Assembly: GCA_043780275.1 (NCBI GenBank)
Contig: JAYWCV010000108.1
Location: 1-26,455, forward strand
Direction: 5' to 3'
Source: MGR-bin208 sp043780275
Lineage (GTDB): Bacteria; Bacteroidota; Bacteroidia; Chitinophagales; Chitinophagaceae
DNA length: 26,455 bases
Shown: piece after piece, positions 1 through 7,024 of the stretch
How the letters are laid out: every line of letters begins with the position of its first letter
Position numbering within the stretch: the stretch's first letter is position 1
The notes under the pieces: model-generated
The model's database searches: none
The model's input: the letters and a program-made list of their open reading frames with translations, nothing else
Told to the model about the DNA's origin: nothing
Made by a program: the position numbers and the translations under genes

Positions 1-264
1 CATTATTATTTACATCTAATTGAAAGTGCAGCATTCAATTTAGGGAAGAACAAGCTTTATGAAGGAGTTCCTGGTAATCTATTTGCTTTCACTTGTAAAT
101 ACGCTTGGGACAAAGGATACCAAGGTTTCGTTTCGTTTACTTCTAAAACCAGATTGATTGAACATTATGAAAAGACGTTAGGGGCAACACATGTTGGTGG
201 ACATAAGATGGTAATCTTCCCAAAAGAAGCACTTAAATTAATAAAAAAATATTTTCCAAACTAG
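1..264 (+). CDS. GNAT-like acetyltransferase-fold protein, C-terminal part (5' end outside window)
   Basis: The frame is open from base 1 to a TAG stop and gives 87 residues, so the start of the gene lies outside the window. Visible landmarks are HLIESA at the start, then GVPGNLFAF, WDKGYQGF and GATHVGGHKMVIF, ending in ALKLIKKYF. The GVPGNL stretch followed by a helix and a late strand with GATH resembles the C-terminal half of small GNAT-fold proteins; this is a fold-level impression, not a motif-proven enzyme assignment. A clear relative lies on the minus strand at 6256-6769, with about 60% identity over the first 52 residues. In both copies a roughly 60-residue gene follows directly, here after 32 bases. 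I infer a conserved two-gene module, possibly toxin-antitoxin, but no substrate can be named. Confidence 0.72.
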   Translation, partial: HYYLHLIESAAFNLGKNKLYEGVPGNLFAFTCKYAWDKGYQGFVSFTSKTRLIEHYEKTLGATHVGGHKMVIFPKEALKLIKKYFPN

Positions 265-296
265 CCTGACGATAATCAGGCTTAAATTATAATACA

Positions 297-485
297 ATGG
301 GATACATAAAAGAACCAGCAGGCATTGACTTCGTAGTTGACCCAAAACCGTTGACAACAGCAGATAGAAAAAAAATTAGCGAGATAATTGCTTATTACAA
401 AGCAACAGGCAAAAAAATGCCACTGCAAAAATCAGCGAAAAACCCCCGTTTGACAAGTACAAGCAAGAAAAATGCATTGGTGTAA
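297..485 (+). CDS. Small partner protein of the GNAT-like gene (62 aa, unknown function)
   Basis: Small basic, soluble protein of 62 residues with no signal peptide or membrane segment. It begins MGYIKEPAGIDFVVDPKPLT. The same pattern, MG-x-I-x-EP-x3-DF-x-V-x2-KP-x-T, opens the protein at 6048-6251, and both follow a GNAT-like gene in the same order. After this block comes a predicted helix (about residues 20-36) and then a Lys/Ser/Asn-rich tail that looks disordered. A structured head with a loose basic tail fits an antitoxin or accessory subunit, but that is inference from size and linkage only. I do not recognise a named domain. The conservation of the start in two diverged copies supports the start codon and shows it is a real gene. 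Confidence 0.68.
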   Translation: MGYIKEPAGIDFVVDPKPLTTADRKKISEIIAYYKATGKKMPLQKSAKNPRLTSTSKKNALV

Positions 486-570
486 TACAATTTACAAACA
501 CTCCCATGCCTCGGTTCGTTGACACAAAGCTTTGCAAAAAAATTAAGAATGGAAAATTGCAATTAGCAAC

Positions 571-690
571 CTCTCAACCTCTCAACCTCTCAACCCTAAA
601 CCCTAAACCCTAAACCCTAAACCCTCAACTTCTCAACACCTCAACCCTCAACCTATCTACCTATCAACTTCTCAACCTCTCAACTTCCCA
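571..690 (+). repeat. CTCAACC-type heptamer repeat with four CCCTAAA units
   Basis: Low-complexity stretch made of degenerate seven-base units CTCAACC or CTCAACT. In its middle, at 594-621, are four perfect tandem CCCTAAA units, the same heptamer as a plant-type telomere repeat. The same CTCAAC-type repeat recurs at about 5017-5065, 6011-6091 and 9642-9690, each time downstream of an AATTACGAATT-type stretch, so I read it as a dispersed intergenic repeat family. Confidence 0.75.
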
Positions 691-747
691 CACCCTACAA
701 CAATATTTATTAGTATTTTTCAGAAATAAATATTTTTCGAATAACTC

Positions 748-774
748 TTTGAATATTAAACATTATTATATTTG
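748..774 (+). promoter_or_regulatory. Candidate promoter for the large lipoprotein gene
   Basis: TTTG at 748-751 and TATATTTG at 767-774 match the Bacteroidota -33/-7 pattern. The spacer of 15 bases is shorter than the usual 19-20. If used, it gives a leader of about 375 bases before the ATG at 1156. Confidence 0.4.
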
Positions 775-1155
775 CGGGGGTGATTTAAAGCTTTTAAGTT
801 CTTTGGCCCGATTATTTTATCCACAAAACAGATGGCTGCACGTGGATAAGCCAGTGGATCTTTTTATTTCGGTTAAACCTGATGGATAATAAATTCTCAT
901 TGTTTATTCAAAAAACAGGGAATAAAAAACACACTGTATCTCTCATACGATTTTTATAGTTTATTCAGGATGCATGCATCTTTTATAGACAAAAAATTGA
1001 CTTATGATAGTTTGTAATTGTACCAATAGAAAAAAAATAAAAATTAATTTTTAAAAAAAGTTGGTTTTTATTATTAAAACTTTAATTTCACGCATTAATT
1101 GGGATAATTAAAAAACCATTTTCACTAACTCTTTTACTTAAAAACAAACAAAAAA
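775..1155 (+). other. Long AT-rich noncoding leader with an alternative hairpin
   Basis: No convincing gene in 381 bases. TTATCCAC at 817-824 pairs perfectly with GTGGATAA at 842-849, and its ATCCAC part could instead pair with GTGGAT at 854-859, so two folds compete. The rest is AT-rich, with no clear terminator and no classical Shine-Dalgarno sequence before the ATG at 1156. It could be a regulatory leader or a small RNA; I recognise no known family. Confidence 0.35.
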
Positions 1156-4038
1156 ATGAAAAAAGTCTTATTTAGCTTAATGGCGTTCACCGTGATTCTT
1201 GCTTCATGCAAGAAGTACGATAACGACTTCAAAGATCTGAGAGCACAGATTGCTGCTCTTGCCACGCAGGTAGCTGGTGTTAATACATTGGTAGCTGGTT
1301 TAAGTTCAACTACTGCTTCTTTAACAGCAATTACAACTGCTCTTACTGCAAACAGTGCTCAGAACACTGCTATTGCTGCAAGCTTAGCTGCTGTTACTAC
1401 TACTATCAATGGTATCAACACCACGTTGGGTACTGTTGCTTCTGGTCAGCTTAGCCAAACAGCGTTGATCAACACGTTGATAAATACAGTTAATGCTAAC
1501 CAAGTAGCTACTGCTGCTTTGGTTAACAAAGTAACTGCCGATTTAACAGCTATTACTAACGGACAAACTGTTACATTGAATGCAGCTACACAAGCGCAGA
1601 TTAATGCTGCGATTGCTGCTTTAAATGTATCTATTGCTGCTGGAACTTCAACCAACGCACAGAACATTCTTGCTGCACAGGCAAATTTAAATGCTGCCAT
1701 TACTGCTAACACTGCAAGTGTAAATGCAAATACCACTGCGGCTGTTGCTGCTGCTCAGGCTGCATTAACTGCTGCTGTTTCAGCATCTACTGCTGCCAAT
1801 GCTGCTGCTATTACTGCTGCTCAAACTGCTTTACAAACTGCTATTGCAAATCTGCAGTCAAATGTAAATGCAAGCACACAAGCTGCTGTTACTGCTGCAC
1901 AGGCAAATTTAAATGCTGCACTAACTGCTCAGACTACTACTCTTCAGGGTAATATTACTGCTGCACAAACTGCATTAACTACTTTATTGAATACAGCTAT
2001 TGCCGGTTCTTCTGCTAACAGTACAGCTATTGCTGGTGTTGCTTCTCAACTTGCAACTTCTGTAGCTAACTTACAGGCTGCTATTACTGCTGCACAAGTT
2101 GCTGCTGCAAGCGATAACAGCACTCAGACTGCTGCTTTACAGCTTACAATTGCTGCCTTACAGGCTGCTTTGAACACTGCAAATGCTAATATTCAGAACA
2201 TCTTGTCTACTACTGACATTGTTAATGGTCCTTTAAGCATCACTAATCAGGCAGAATTAACGGCTGCATTAGTTTTAGGTTCTAAAGTGAAAATCATTAC
2301 TGGTTTATTAACTATCAATACTACAAATTTCACAACAGCTATGATGGATAGTTTGAAGCAGGTTACCAATGGTACACAAGCTTCTCCTAAAACTGCATGG
2401 ATTGGTTCTGTAGGTGGAGCCGTTTCTGTAACTGGTACAAATGCTGCAACTGCGGTTGATCTTTCTAAGTTGACTACAATTGGTGGTGCTGCTAGTTTTT
2501 CTGGTGCTGCTCATAACTTGTCTACTCTTACCGGCGTAAACGGAAGCTATTCTGTTACTGGTACTGATATAAGTGATGATGCATTAGTGTCTATTGGTGC
2601 TTTGAATACGTTGACTTTAAGCTATCATGGTGCTTATAGCTATCCTGCATTGACAACTGCAGCAAGGATTGTAGCTACTCGTTTAGGTTATCTTACTCCA
2701 ACAACCCCTGGTACTACTGGTATCAACTTCCCTGTTATTGGAACAAGCACAATATTCAGTGATGGTGCTAATCCAGATAATACCTTAGGATACCTTCACG
2801 TAAAATCTGTAGTAATTAACAGGTCTGCTACGCTTGCTTTATTAGTTGTTGATAGTGCAACTACTGTAACTTATGGTGAATTAACGCATACTGGTGCTGG
2901 ATTAGGAATCAGTGCTATAAGAGCAACTTCAGTTGATTTATCTAAATTAGCAACTGTTACAGGTGCTTTAAACGTTTCTACTGCTGCTGCTGGTACAGTT
3001 AACCTTACAGCACTTGTAGGTAACCCTACAGCAGGTACACCTTCAAGTGTAACTGTAACCGGGCCTACTACGTTAACAATGCCTGCTTATACTGCACTTA
3101 GTGCTTCTCATACTTTAAACAGTACTACAGTTACAACAGCTGTTTTAAATGCTAATCAGGGAACTGCAACTTTTGCAGGTCTTACTGCACTTACTACTAT
3201 TACCGTTGGTAACTTGAAAGTTGCATTAAATGATTCAAGATTTGCAGCTTCAAATCTATTAGTTTCTGTAACTGTAAATGCTTCTGACCTTGTAAATGCT
3301 TCAGTTGCTTTTGCATCAACTGCTTTAAGAAATACCGCCAGTGTTAGTGTATCTACTAGCGGATTGTTAAGCAGTTTAAGTTTACAGAACGTTGCAAGAT
3401 TGGTTTCTGTAACTACTGCCGGTCAAATGGACGGATTTTTAGTTAATTTATGTGGAAATGGTGGTAGCTGGGCTCCTGCAACAACTACATTAACTTTAGG
3501 ACATACAGCTAATACTACTGGAAGTGGAGTAGGAACATCTGTTACTGTTACTAACAATTCCCGTGTAAGATCTCTAACAACTACTACCGACAGAATGAAG
3601 GCCTTGACTGTTACAGGTAATGACTCATTGACAACTGTAAACTTTGCTTCTTATACAACTAATATTACCGGTGGTGCGGTTGCAATGGCTGTATTTGGTA
3701 ATAGTGCAGGTGTTTCTGGCCTTGTAGGAACGTATACCCCAAGTATTTTTGCTACAAATACTGCTCCTGTAATTGTACAGAGTGGACTTTCAACATTGAA
3801 AGCTTATGCCAGTGCTCTGTTAGCATCAGGTGCTCATGCCGGATCTACAATTGATTTTGGTTTTACTACCACTACCGGTCTTGTACAAGCCAGAATGGAT
3901 GCAGACGCTGCAACGTTTAATGCTGCTGGAGGTTATACTAATCCTAGTGCATTTAGTTTTGTACAAAGAGTTGGAGATGCTGGTGGTGATCTTGGATCAA
4001 GAATAAATGTTGCCAGAGAGTTAGCTTTCTTACAATAA
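1156..4038 (+). CDS. Large surface lipoprotein with Ala/Thr/Asn-rich coiled stalk and repeat-rich C-terminal part
   Basis: 960 residues. The N-terminus is a lipoprotein signal: two lysines, a hydrophobic core and lipobox L-A-S-C, with the lipidated Cys at residue 18. The residues after it (KKYDNDFKDL) and the following heptad-like region resemble the start of Bacteroidota lipoproteins that carry a short N-terminal coiled coil. From about residue 25 to 345 the chain is almost only Ala, Thr, Asn, Gln, Ser, Leu, Val and Ile, in quasi-repeats such as ITAAQTAL and AAQANLNAA; this predicts a long alpha-helical rod. From about 350 to 930 it changes to Gly/Thr/Ser-rich short strands, with recurring VDLSKL-T-x-G units suggesting a beta-solenoid or receptor-L/LRR-like fold. 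There is only one Cys after the lipobox, and no type IX sorting tail is visible. It has its own long leader and strong terminator, so it is probably monocistronic. An anchored fibre or S-layer-like role is inference. Confidence 0.85.
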   Translation: MKKVLFSLMAFTVILASCKKYDNDFKDLRAQIAALATQVAGVNTLVAGLSSTTASLTAITTALTANSAQNTAIAASLAAVTTTINGINTTLGTVASGQLSQTALINTLINTVNANQVATAALVNKVTADLTAITNGQTVTLNAATQAQINAAIAALNVSIAAGTSTNAQNILAAQANLNAAITANTASVNANTTAAVAAAQAALTAAVSASTAANAAAITAAQTALQTAIANLQSNVNASTQAAVTAAQANLNAALTAQTTTLQGNITAAQTALTTLLNTAIAGSSANSTAIAGVASQLATSVANLQAAITAAQVAAASDNSTQTAALQLTIAALQAALNTANANIQNILSTTDIVNGPLSITNQAELTAALVLGSKVKIITGLLTINTTNFTTAMMDSLKQVTNGTQASPKTAWIGSVGGAVSVTGTNAATAVDLSKLTTIGGAASFSGAAHNLSTLTGVNGSYSVTGTDISDDALVSIGALNTLTLSYHGAYSYPALTTAARIVATRLGYLTPTTPGTTGINFPVIGTSTIFSDGANPDNTLGYLHVKSVVINRSATLALLVVDSATTVTYGELTHTGAGLGISAIRATSVDLSKLATVTGALNVSTAAAGTVNLTALVGNPTAGTPSSVTVTGPTTLTMPAYTALSASHTLNSTTVTTAVLNANQGTATFAGLTALTTITVGNLKVALNDSRFAASNLLVSVTVNASDLVNASVAFASTALRNTASVSVSTSGLLSSLSLQNVARLVSVTTAGQMDGFLVNLCGNGGSWAPATTTLTLGHTANTTGSGVGTSVTVTNNSRVRSLTTTTDRMKALTVTGNDSLTTVNFASYTTNITGGAVAMAVFGNSAGVSGLVGTYTPSIFATNTAPVIVQSGLSTLKAYASALLASGAHAGSTIDFGFTTTTGLVQARMDADAATFNAAGGYTNPSAFSFVQRVGDAGGDLGSRINVARELAFLQ

Positions 4039-4074
4039 TAGAATGAATTTAGCTTGCTAAATTTCAGATACTTG

Positions 4075-4100
4075 AAAAGGCCTCCATTTGGAGGCCTTTT
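4075..4100 (+). terminator. Rho-independent terminator of the large lipoprotein gene
   Basis: AAAAGGCCTCC and GGAGGCCTTTT form a perfect 11-base stem with an ATTT loop, 36 bases after the stop codon. The T run inside the arm continues the termination signal. Confidence 0.9.
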
Positions 4101-4112
4101 CTATTTAATTCC

Positions 4113-4136
4113 TTTGTTGGTCTTTTGAGCAACAAA
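4113..4136. repeat. TTGTTGG palindrome, left unit of a pair
   Basis: TTTGTTGGTC, loop TTTT, then GAGCAACAAA: an imperfect inverted repeat of the family also seen at 4254, 7362, 8640, 10592 and 10667. It pairs with the unit at 4254 about 120 bases away. Confidence 0.7.
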
Positions 4137-4253
4137 TTCTGTTTGCTTGGAGGCTGAATTTTCATATTTACGATGAATGATCATGGTACAAAAATGAATT
4201 AAACGACTATCATACTGTTTTCATTGTAGTACAAGACAGTCACTATACAAGAA

Positions 4254-4277
4254 GTTGTTGGTCAAAAGACCAACAAC
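4254..4277. repeat. TTGTTGG palindrome, right unit of a pair
   Basis: GTTGTTGGTC, loop AAAA, GACCAACAAC: a perfect 10-base inverted repeat. It is followed by TAAGGACGAGTC at 4282-4293; GGACGAGTC recurs beside the palindromes near 10623. The rest of 4137-4432 holds no gene that I can support. Confidence 0.75.
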
Positions 4278-4317
4278 GGGGTAAGGACGAGTCGAATAAC
4301 GACGTAATGGAGTAAAA

Positions 4318-4351
4318 AAAAATCCCCGTTGAACTTTCAACGGGGATTTTT
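4318..4351 (-). terminator. Terminator downstream of the small lipoprotein gene
   Basis: Perfect stem AAAAATCCCCGTTGAA / TTCAACGGGGATTTTT with a two-base centre, flanked by A and T runs so it could work in both directions. It lies 82 bases past the stop of the minus-strand lipoprotein gene. Confidence 0.85.
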
Positions 4352-4432
4352 AAAAGATAGTTATACCATCTTGATTTACTGTTTATAAGCGGTATTAATT
4401 AAAATAAAATGAATAAACAGAATGTTTACTGA

Positions 4433-4873
4433 TTATTTTGAAATCAACTTATAGGTGATTTTTGATTTCCTGGAATCATCACTTAAGCTGAAAGAAGTTT
4501 TTTCTGCATTTAAATATTTAATGGATTGACCATTGGGGCTCAAATTATTCATCTCTCTGCCAATGAAAACACTGTCTTTTGCAATTTTATAAAACAGATT
4601 ATTACCATCGTTATCAATAATTTTTCCATCTTTAAAAAACTCCAAAGTTGTTTGCTTTTTCAGATCCAATTTTTTATTTTCTGAAATATATTCGGTGATT
4701 TCATATTTACCTATTAAGAATTCCGGTGATCCAAACTTTGACTCAGTCGTTGTAGATGTGTTGTTGTTGCTTGTTGCAACTGTAGAATCAGTATTTTCTG
4801 TAGCCTTCTGATCTGCATTATTATTACAGGCAACAGTAAAAAGCACGGAGGCAATGGCGAGATATTTTTTCAT
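4433..4873 (-). CDS. Small lipoprotein of unknown function (146 aa)
   Basis: Begins MKKYLAIASVLFTVAC: a signal peptide with the lipobox ending V-A-C, lipid on Cys16. A Thr/Asn/Ser-rich linker (about 17-45) follows, as is common in tethered lipoproteins. The folded part (about 46-146) contains EFLIGKYEITEY, LEFFKDGKI and a final SKITYKLISK. This alternating-strand pattern with an early G-x-Y resembles lipocalin-like small domains of Bacteroidota lipoproteins, but I cannot name a family. It stands alone, with its own promoter box and terminator. It is probably anchored in the periplasm or outer membrane; the ligand or function is unknown. Confidence 0.82.
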   Translation of the reverse strand: MKKYLAIASVLFTVACNNNADQKATENTDSTVATSNNNTSTTTESKFGSPEFLIGKYEITEYISENKKLDLKKQTTLEFFKDGKIIDNDGNNLFYKIAKDSVFIGREMNNLSPNGQSIKYLNAEKTSFSLSDDSRKSKITYKLISK

Positions 4874-4886
4874 AATTATTTTTTTG

Positions 4887-4894
4887 CAAATTTA
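4887..4894 (-). promoter_or_regulatory. -7 promoter box for the small lipoprotein gene
   Basis: On the minus strand this reads TAAATTTG, an exact TAnnTTTG match, 13 bases upstream of the ATG. No clear -33 element is seen at the expected distance. Confidence 0.45.
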
Positions 4895-4910
4895 AACTAT
4901 TTACGCCGGG

Positions 4911-5065
4911 GTTTAATTAAGAATTAAGAGTTAAAAATTACGAATTACGAATTAAAAATTAAGAATTAGGAATTACGAATGGTGAATGGTGAATGGTGAA
5001 TTCAACAAATCCTATCAACCTATCAACTCTCAACTCTCAACCCTCAACTCTCAACCCTCTCAATA
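4911..5065 (+). repeat. Composite intergenic repeat: AATTACGAATT units then CTCAAC units
   Basis: From 4911 to about 4985 variations of AATTACGAATTA and AATTAAGAATT are strung together, followed by three GGTGAAT units, then by CTCAACC and TATCAAC heptamers to 5065. The same order (AT-rich units, then CTCAAC units, read on the plus strand) is found at 5957-6091 and 9598-9690. It lies just downstream of the hepT remnant. Confidence 0.75.
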
Positions 5066-5090
5066 GGCAATACGCCTGTAGCGGTAGTTT

Positions 5091-5428
5091 TTACTCCTTA
5101 GTCAGTACGTCGTGAATTTGGTTATAGAGTTCAGGGATTTTATTGTTAAAAACATCCCAAACAATTGAATAGTTGACCCAATGTAGTCGTGAATGAGGCG
5201 ATCTCGCATACCTGCCATGTTTTTCCACTGAATAGAATTCCATTTAACTTTATAGTCTGCAGGGATTTTTTTTGTAGCCTCTCCAATAATTTCCAAACTT
5301 CTAACAACAGCCCGTTTCAAAGTCTCATCGTCCAAAAAGTCATCTTTTGATAAGCCTTTATTTACAGAAAGCAGATACGTACATTCGTCAGCAATATGTT
5401 TTAAAAACTCGATTGGTTCCTTAGACAT
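5091..5428 (-). pseudogene. hepT: hepT toxin gene with a one-base frameshift
   Basis: HepT is the HEPN-fold RNase toxin of the MntA-HepT toxin-antitoxin system, held inactive when MntA adds AMP to a tyrosine in its active-site motif. The reading frame from the ATG shows the R-x4-H-x-Y motif intact as R75, H80 and Y82 (RDRLIHDY). Just after it, at the C run 5177-5179, the frame breaks. As it stands the product has 108 residues with an unrelated tail. Adding one base restores a normal HepT ending (YSIVWDVFNNKIPEL...VLTKE) and a stop at 5091, giving 112 residues. The gene overlaps mntA by 8 bases. Because the catalytic motif precedes the break, partial activity cannot be ruled out, but loss of the last helix probably destabilises the HEPN dimer. 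A sequencing or assembly error in the G run is the alternative. Confidence 0.88.
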
Positions 5429-5717
5429 ATATTACTTCATTTAAGATTTTAGGGCCAATGTATTTGCTTAAACCGTTTTTAGTTACAATTTCAATTTTTT
5501 CATTCTTAAAAAGGTTTTCGAACATATCGTATGCAGCCATGTAATTATCAAAGTTTTCTTTTTCAGGCTCAAAGTCTATGAGCAAATCAATGTCACTTTT
5601 AGCGGATTGTTCGTTACGTAAATAAGAACCAAACAGCCCAATAATTGACACGCCATATTTTGTAAATTCAGGCTTATGAGTTTTTAAAATAGCTAATATG
5701 TTTTCTTTCGTTGTCAT
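5421..5717 (-). CDS. mntA: MntA-type minimal nucleotidyltransferase antitoxin
   Basis: 98 residues, the usual size for a minimal nucleotidyltransferase. The signature G-S-x10-D-x-D is present as G30-S31 and D42-x-D44 (LFGSYLRNEQSAKSDIDLLI), with a further Asp at 48. In this family MntA uses ATP to AMPylate its cognate HepT, which neutralises the toxin. The stop overlaps the hepT start by 8 bases, the normal translationally coupled order (mntA first). A TATCTTTG box on the minus strand at 5732-5739 is a likely promoter element. The antitoxin is complete while its partner is frameshifted, a harmless direction of decay for the host. Confidence 0.92.
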   Translation of the reverse strand: MTTKENILAILKTHKPEFTKYGVSIIGLFGSYLRNEQSAKSDIDLLIDFEPEKENFDNYMAAYDMFENLFKNEKIEIVTKNGLSKYIGPKILNEVIYV

Positions 5718-5731
5718 TTCAGTTATACAGT

Positions 5732-5739
5732 CAAAGATA
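5732..5739 (-). promoter_or_regulatory. -7 promoter box for mntA-hepT
   Basis: Reads TATCTTTG on the minus strand, matching TAnnTTTG, 14 bases before the mntA ATG. The nearest TTTG upstream is 27 bases away, too far for a standard -33 box. Confidence 0.4.
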
Positions 5740-5914
5740 AGTTTCTTTAAGGATTTGGGGTGCCGACAAAATTACTGCTAACAAATAAATTTTAGACAGA
5801 TCAATTAATTTTCCTTCGTTGCTGTAAACTTATTTCATGAAATACATAATAGTAGCATTAGTTGTTGATGATTAGGGCAACAATGTCAGGAAGAATAGGT
5901 TTTACGCCGTGTTT

Positions 5915-6091
5915 CGCTGTGTACTCTGTGCCAGCCTGCCGTAGGCATGGGTTTTATTAAAAATTACGAATTACGAATTGAAAATTGAAAATTGAAAATT
6001 ACAAATTACAACTCTCAACCCCTCAACCCCTCAACCTGCCTGCCGGTTTACCTGCCGGAGGCAAGGCAGGCAGGCTTCTCAACCCTCTCAA
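5915..6091 (+). repeat. 40-base dispersed repeat followed by composite AT/CTCAAC repeat
   Basis: Bases 5915-5954 (starting CGCTGTGTACTCTGTGCC, then GCCTGCCGTAGGCATGGG) recur with one substitution at 9558-9597. In both places AATTACGAATT-type units and then CTCAAC heptamers follow directly. Here the heptamers are interrupted by a GC-rich palindrome at 6035-6074. The stretch 5740-5914 before it shows no gene. Confidence 0.8.
6035..6074. repeat. GC-rich palindrome (REP-like)
   Basis: CCTGCCTGCC at 6035-6044 and GGCAGGCAGG at 6065-6074 are perfect inverted arms around CCGG-containing inner units. It is far more GC-rich than its surroundings, and its right half forms the last codons of the minus-strand gene at 6048-6251. 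Confidence 0.75.
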
Positions 6092-6251
6092 TTGTCGTAC
6101 TGCCTGTTCCGGCTTTTCGGGAAAGTTTTCTTACAGCATTTTTTGCTTTCAGTGCGGTCATCAATTTTCTGAAATCACGAAGTTCTTCTTTCGTCCAGGG
6201 TTTTGACTGAACGGTGAAGTCAACATTTTTTGGTTCTCTTATTAGTCCCAT
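6048..6251 (-). CDS. Small partner protein, second copy (67 aa, C-terminus altered by repeat)
   Basis: Begins MGLIREPKNVDFTVQSKPWT, matching the head of the 62-residue protein at 297-485 in the positions M-G, I, E-P, D-F, V and K-P. It lies 4 bases downstream of the broken GNAT-like gene, so gene order is the same as in the first copy. The end (EKPACLASGR) is encoded inside the GC-rich palindrome, which means the original C-terminus was probably replaced or extended by that repeat. It may still be expressed, but its natural partner is a pseudogene. Function is unknown; a role as antitoxin to the GNAT-like protein is inference from linkage and size. Confidence 0.62.
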   Translation of the reverse strand: MGLIREPKNVDFTVQSKPWTKEELRDFRKLMTALKAKNAVRKLSRKAGTGSTTIERVEKPACLASGR

Positions 6252-6255
6252 TTTG

Positions 6256-6769
6256 TTATGATTTAAAGTATTTAGAAATTAATCGAAGTGCTGCTTTTGT
6301 TTCAATAAATATTCTTAGCCCACGAAAATGTGTTGCGTAAAGAGTTTCCTGATAAAGTGGTCTTTGCATCAAAAGCAAGGAAGCCCTCGTAACCTTTGTC
6401 AACAGAAACCTTACAGGCATAAGCAACAAGATTTCCGGGAACACCGAGATAAACTTTGTTTTTATTCTTATTGAACTTTGCACTCTCAAGGAGGTGCATA
6501 AAAATATGGTCTTGCCTGTCCTCAATGCTTATCAGTCCCTGAATAATTGTTGGGTTGTTTACGGAAGTGAGTTTGTAAACTTCTTTGGTCTTGTCCTTAA
6601 TCTCTTTTGTCCAGTCAAACTACCAATCAACTTTTTTTATTTGGTTCACATATTTAATAGTCATCCGCATAATCTCTGTGTCAAACAATTCACCGGTGGA
6701 AGTGTTTTCAATAGAGTTTGTGAGCTTGTCAATCACAAAGTCAAGTCCAGTTTGTTTGCATTTTTTCAC
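6256..6769 (-). pseudogene. GNAT-like protein gene, second copy, broken by a stop and a frameshift
   Basis: Reading the minus strand from a GTG at 6769 gives KQTGLDFVIDKLTNSIEN, then NQIKKVDW, an in-frame TAG at 6620-6622, and on through FDWTKEI, EVYKLTSVNNPTIIQGLIS, HLLESAKFN, GVPGNLVAYACK and GYEGFLAF. Near 6350-6356 the frame shifts, and the remainder (YQETLYATHFRGL...ALRLISKYFKS) continues in another frame. Against the copy at 1-264 three residues (I-E-H) are missing here, consistent with an 11-base deletion. The repaired protein would have about 174 residues. The TAG replaces a residue between two Trp-rich segments. Two independent lesions make sequencing error unlikely, so I call it a true pseudogene. 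A TACCTTTG box at 6781-6774 is a possible -7 element. Confidence 0.82.
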
Positions 6770-7024
6770 TCTTCAAAGGTACAAATTAGCACCAAAAAAA
6801 TCTTCATTAAATACTTAAGTGTTTAAAGTTAGCACTGTTGCCAAGCCAGGAAGTTCAGCTGCTCTTTTTAGGTGCTGGTATAAAAATGTTAATCACTACT
6901 ACCGTCCTTGCGTCGTGGCCCGTGGCTGAAGCTATGGTGCAAGCGACAGAAGCGTTAGCGAATACAAAACCAAGTTACTTTTTGTATGTAATAATGCTTT
7001 TATTTTAACTTTTAAGGTTTTGTA
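6770..7024. other. Intergenic stretch without a gene
   Basis: No gene is supported here. The first part is AT-rich; 6895-6960 is unusually GC-rich for the island, with GCGTCGTGGCCCGTGGC, and matches no other part of the window. The end (from about 6985) begins the region that is repeated in front of the second antitoxin copy. Confidence 0.4.

Noticed and set aside
571..690. Eukaryotic telomere or contamination because of CCCTAAA units
   Set aside because: The units sit within CTCAAC heptamers shared with other loci of the window and between bacterial genes.
1446..2514. Minus-strand open frames inside the large lipoprotein gene
   Set aside because: They mirror the low-complexity codons of the plus-strand gene, have Ala/Cys- or Ser-rich meaningless sequence, and no promoter.
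5985..6210. Two overlapping plus-strand frames starting with MKIENYKLQ and MKITNYNSQ
   Set aside because: They are translations of the AATTACAAATT and CTCAACC repeats and run antisense to the small partner gene.
6494..6826. Plus-strand frame of 110 residues
   Set aside because: Antisense to the broken GNAT-like gene, whose homology to the copy at 1-264 is clear.
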